Shown here: positions 6,602-7,259 of the stretch, piece after piece
Numbering within the stretch: position 1 is the stretch's first letter
Layout of the letters: every line of letters begins with the position of its first letter
NCBI GenBank assembly: GCA_002898675.1
Contig: BEHW01000099.1
Span: 1 to 7,259, forward strand
DNA: 7,259 nt
Direction: 5' to 3'
DNA from: a bacterium HR20
GTDB lineage: Bacteria; Bacteroidota; Ignavibacteria; Kapaibacteriales; NICIL-2
The notes under the pieces: model-generated
The model's database searches: none
Seen by the model: only the letters and a program-made list of their open reading frames with translations
Told to the model about the DNA's origin: nothing
Position numbers and translations under genes: made by a program

Positions 6602-7259
6602 TTACGCAAGCAGCAGGTAGGCAAGCGCAACAGCCATTCCAACGCGGAGCACCCGCAGAACGCTCGGTTGCGTCACCACACTTCGCACACGCTGCCACAC
6701 CAGGATACTCCCGAGCGTAGCGACAACGATTGCGGCTGCAGCCAGTAATCCTTCGCCGAGCGAAAGCATCTTGAAATGCGTCCGACCGATGCTGTCGAAC
6801 CACGGCGTGCCAAACAGCAGCAGGAGGTGGAGGACGTACACTACAAGTGCCTGCTTGCCAAAAAGTACCAGGAGGGACTGAGCAGAGCGAAGGAGCGGCA
6901 ACGCAAGCGAGACTGTCGCAAGAAAGAGCAGTGCAACTCCCTGCCGAATACCGACACCGATCGGAGTATAGCGGTAAAGATCTACCTCGCCGATCGGCAA
7001 CCACATTCCTACAAGTGCGCCGGCGAGCACGAGTGCACTACCGCCGAGAAAACCCACTCGCCGCAGCCAACGAATGCGATCGCCGCTCTGGAGCGTAAGC
7101 CAGCACCCAAGCCACGCACCGAGCAGCATGTAGGCACTGAACGGGAAAATCGGAAAGAGCGATCCGCCCTCGTAGCTGACGTACGCCGCCAGCAGCGATG
7201 GCAAATGCTCGTACCACGCGATGCGATGTACCAGCGGCGTTGCCACCGCGATAGATCGG
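6602..7259 (-). CDS. HGSNAT/DUF1624-like multi-pass membrane protein (putative acyltransferase), 5' end missing
   Basis: The minus strand is open from the right edge to a TAA at 6602, giving 218 residues of C-terminal sequence. The true start lies outside the window; an in-frame GTG at 7246 is not a credible start because the sequence remains open and family-like upstream. The segment GSLFPIFPFSAYMLLGAWLG resembles the Ser-Leu-Phe-Pro-x-Phe-Pro stretch of bacterial relatives of heparan-alpha-glucosaminide N-acetyltransferase. Near the middle, LLVLFGKQALVVYVLHLLLL resembles the G-x-x-S/A-L-x-x-Y-x-x-H pattern shared by this group and acyltransferase-3 proteins. About six hydrophobic segments long enough to cross the membrane are visible, the last just before the stop. 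By family analogy it may transfer an acyl group to a sugar across the membrane; substrate and reaction are not shown here. The catalytic histidine region expected near the N-terminus is not in the window. Confidence 0.72.
   Translation of the reverse strand, partial: RSIAVATPLVHRIAWYEHLPSLLAAYVSYEGGSLFPIFPFSAYMLLGAWLGCWLTLQSGDRIRWLRRVGFLGGSALVLAGALVGMWLPIGEVDLYRYTPIGVGIRQGVALLFLATVSLALPLLRSAQSLLVLFGKQALVVYVLHLLLLFGTPWFDSIGRTHFKMLSLGEGLLAAAAIVVATLGSILVWQRVRSVVTQPSVLRVLRVGMAVALAYLLLA

Noticed and set aside
1..7259. Mobile elements, CRISPR arrays, defence genes or tRNAs
   Set aside because: No transposase or integrase motifs, no regularly spaced direct repeats and no tRNA-like cloverleaf were recognised. 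The genes present are housekeeping or common metabolic families.

Overview
This window reads as an ordinary chromosomal segment of a free-living, moderately GC-rich bacterium. Its genes are intact except where cut by the window edges. I see no tRNA, rRNA, insertion sequence, CRISPR array or phage gene. The taxon cannot be fixed from sequence alone. The isocitrate dehydrogenase is of the Thermus type, with a long C-terminal domain. Together with a DinB-like protein, a YmdB-type phosphodiesterase and a heparan-acetyltransferase-like membrane protein, this suggests an environmental, possibly thermophilic lineage (for example Chlorobi/Ignavibacteria-Kapabacteria, Chloroflexota or Armatimonadota). 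That placement is inference with low confidence.

Layout from left to right: the 5' part of a DinB-family gene runs off the left edge on the minus strand (1-356). A 218-bp divergent control region (357-574) separates it from dnaK on the plus strand (575-2485). The control region holds several inverted repeats but no recognisable CIRCE or HAIR element. dnaK stands without grpE or dnaJ directly after it and is followed by a strong intrinsic terminator (2530-2564). Everything further right is on the minus strand, converging on dnaK: an NADP-type isocitrate dehydrogenase (2631-4091), GDP-mannose 4,6-dehydratase (4312-5559), a YmdB/TIGR00282 metallophosphoesterase (5711-6520), and the 3' part of a multi-pass membrane protein related to the HGSNAT/DUF1624 acetyltransferase family (6602 to the right edge).

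The minus-strand genes are separated by 81, 151 and 220 bp, so a single tight operon is not evident, although read-through is possible. Functionally the window mixes protein folding (DnaK), the TCA cycle (Icd), activated deoxysugar supply for surface glycans (Gmd), probable nucleotide signalling or turnover (YmdB-like) and a probable membrane acyl-transfer function. I found no evidence of a new multi-gene system. The points most worth a second look are the repeat-rich regions upstream of dnaK and of the isocitrate dehydrogenase gene, and the unusual C-terminal tail of Gmd. There is no gene-free stretch longer than 300 bases.
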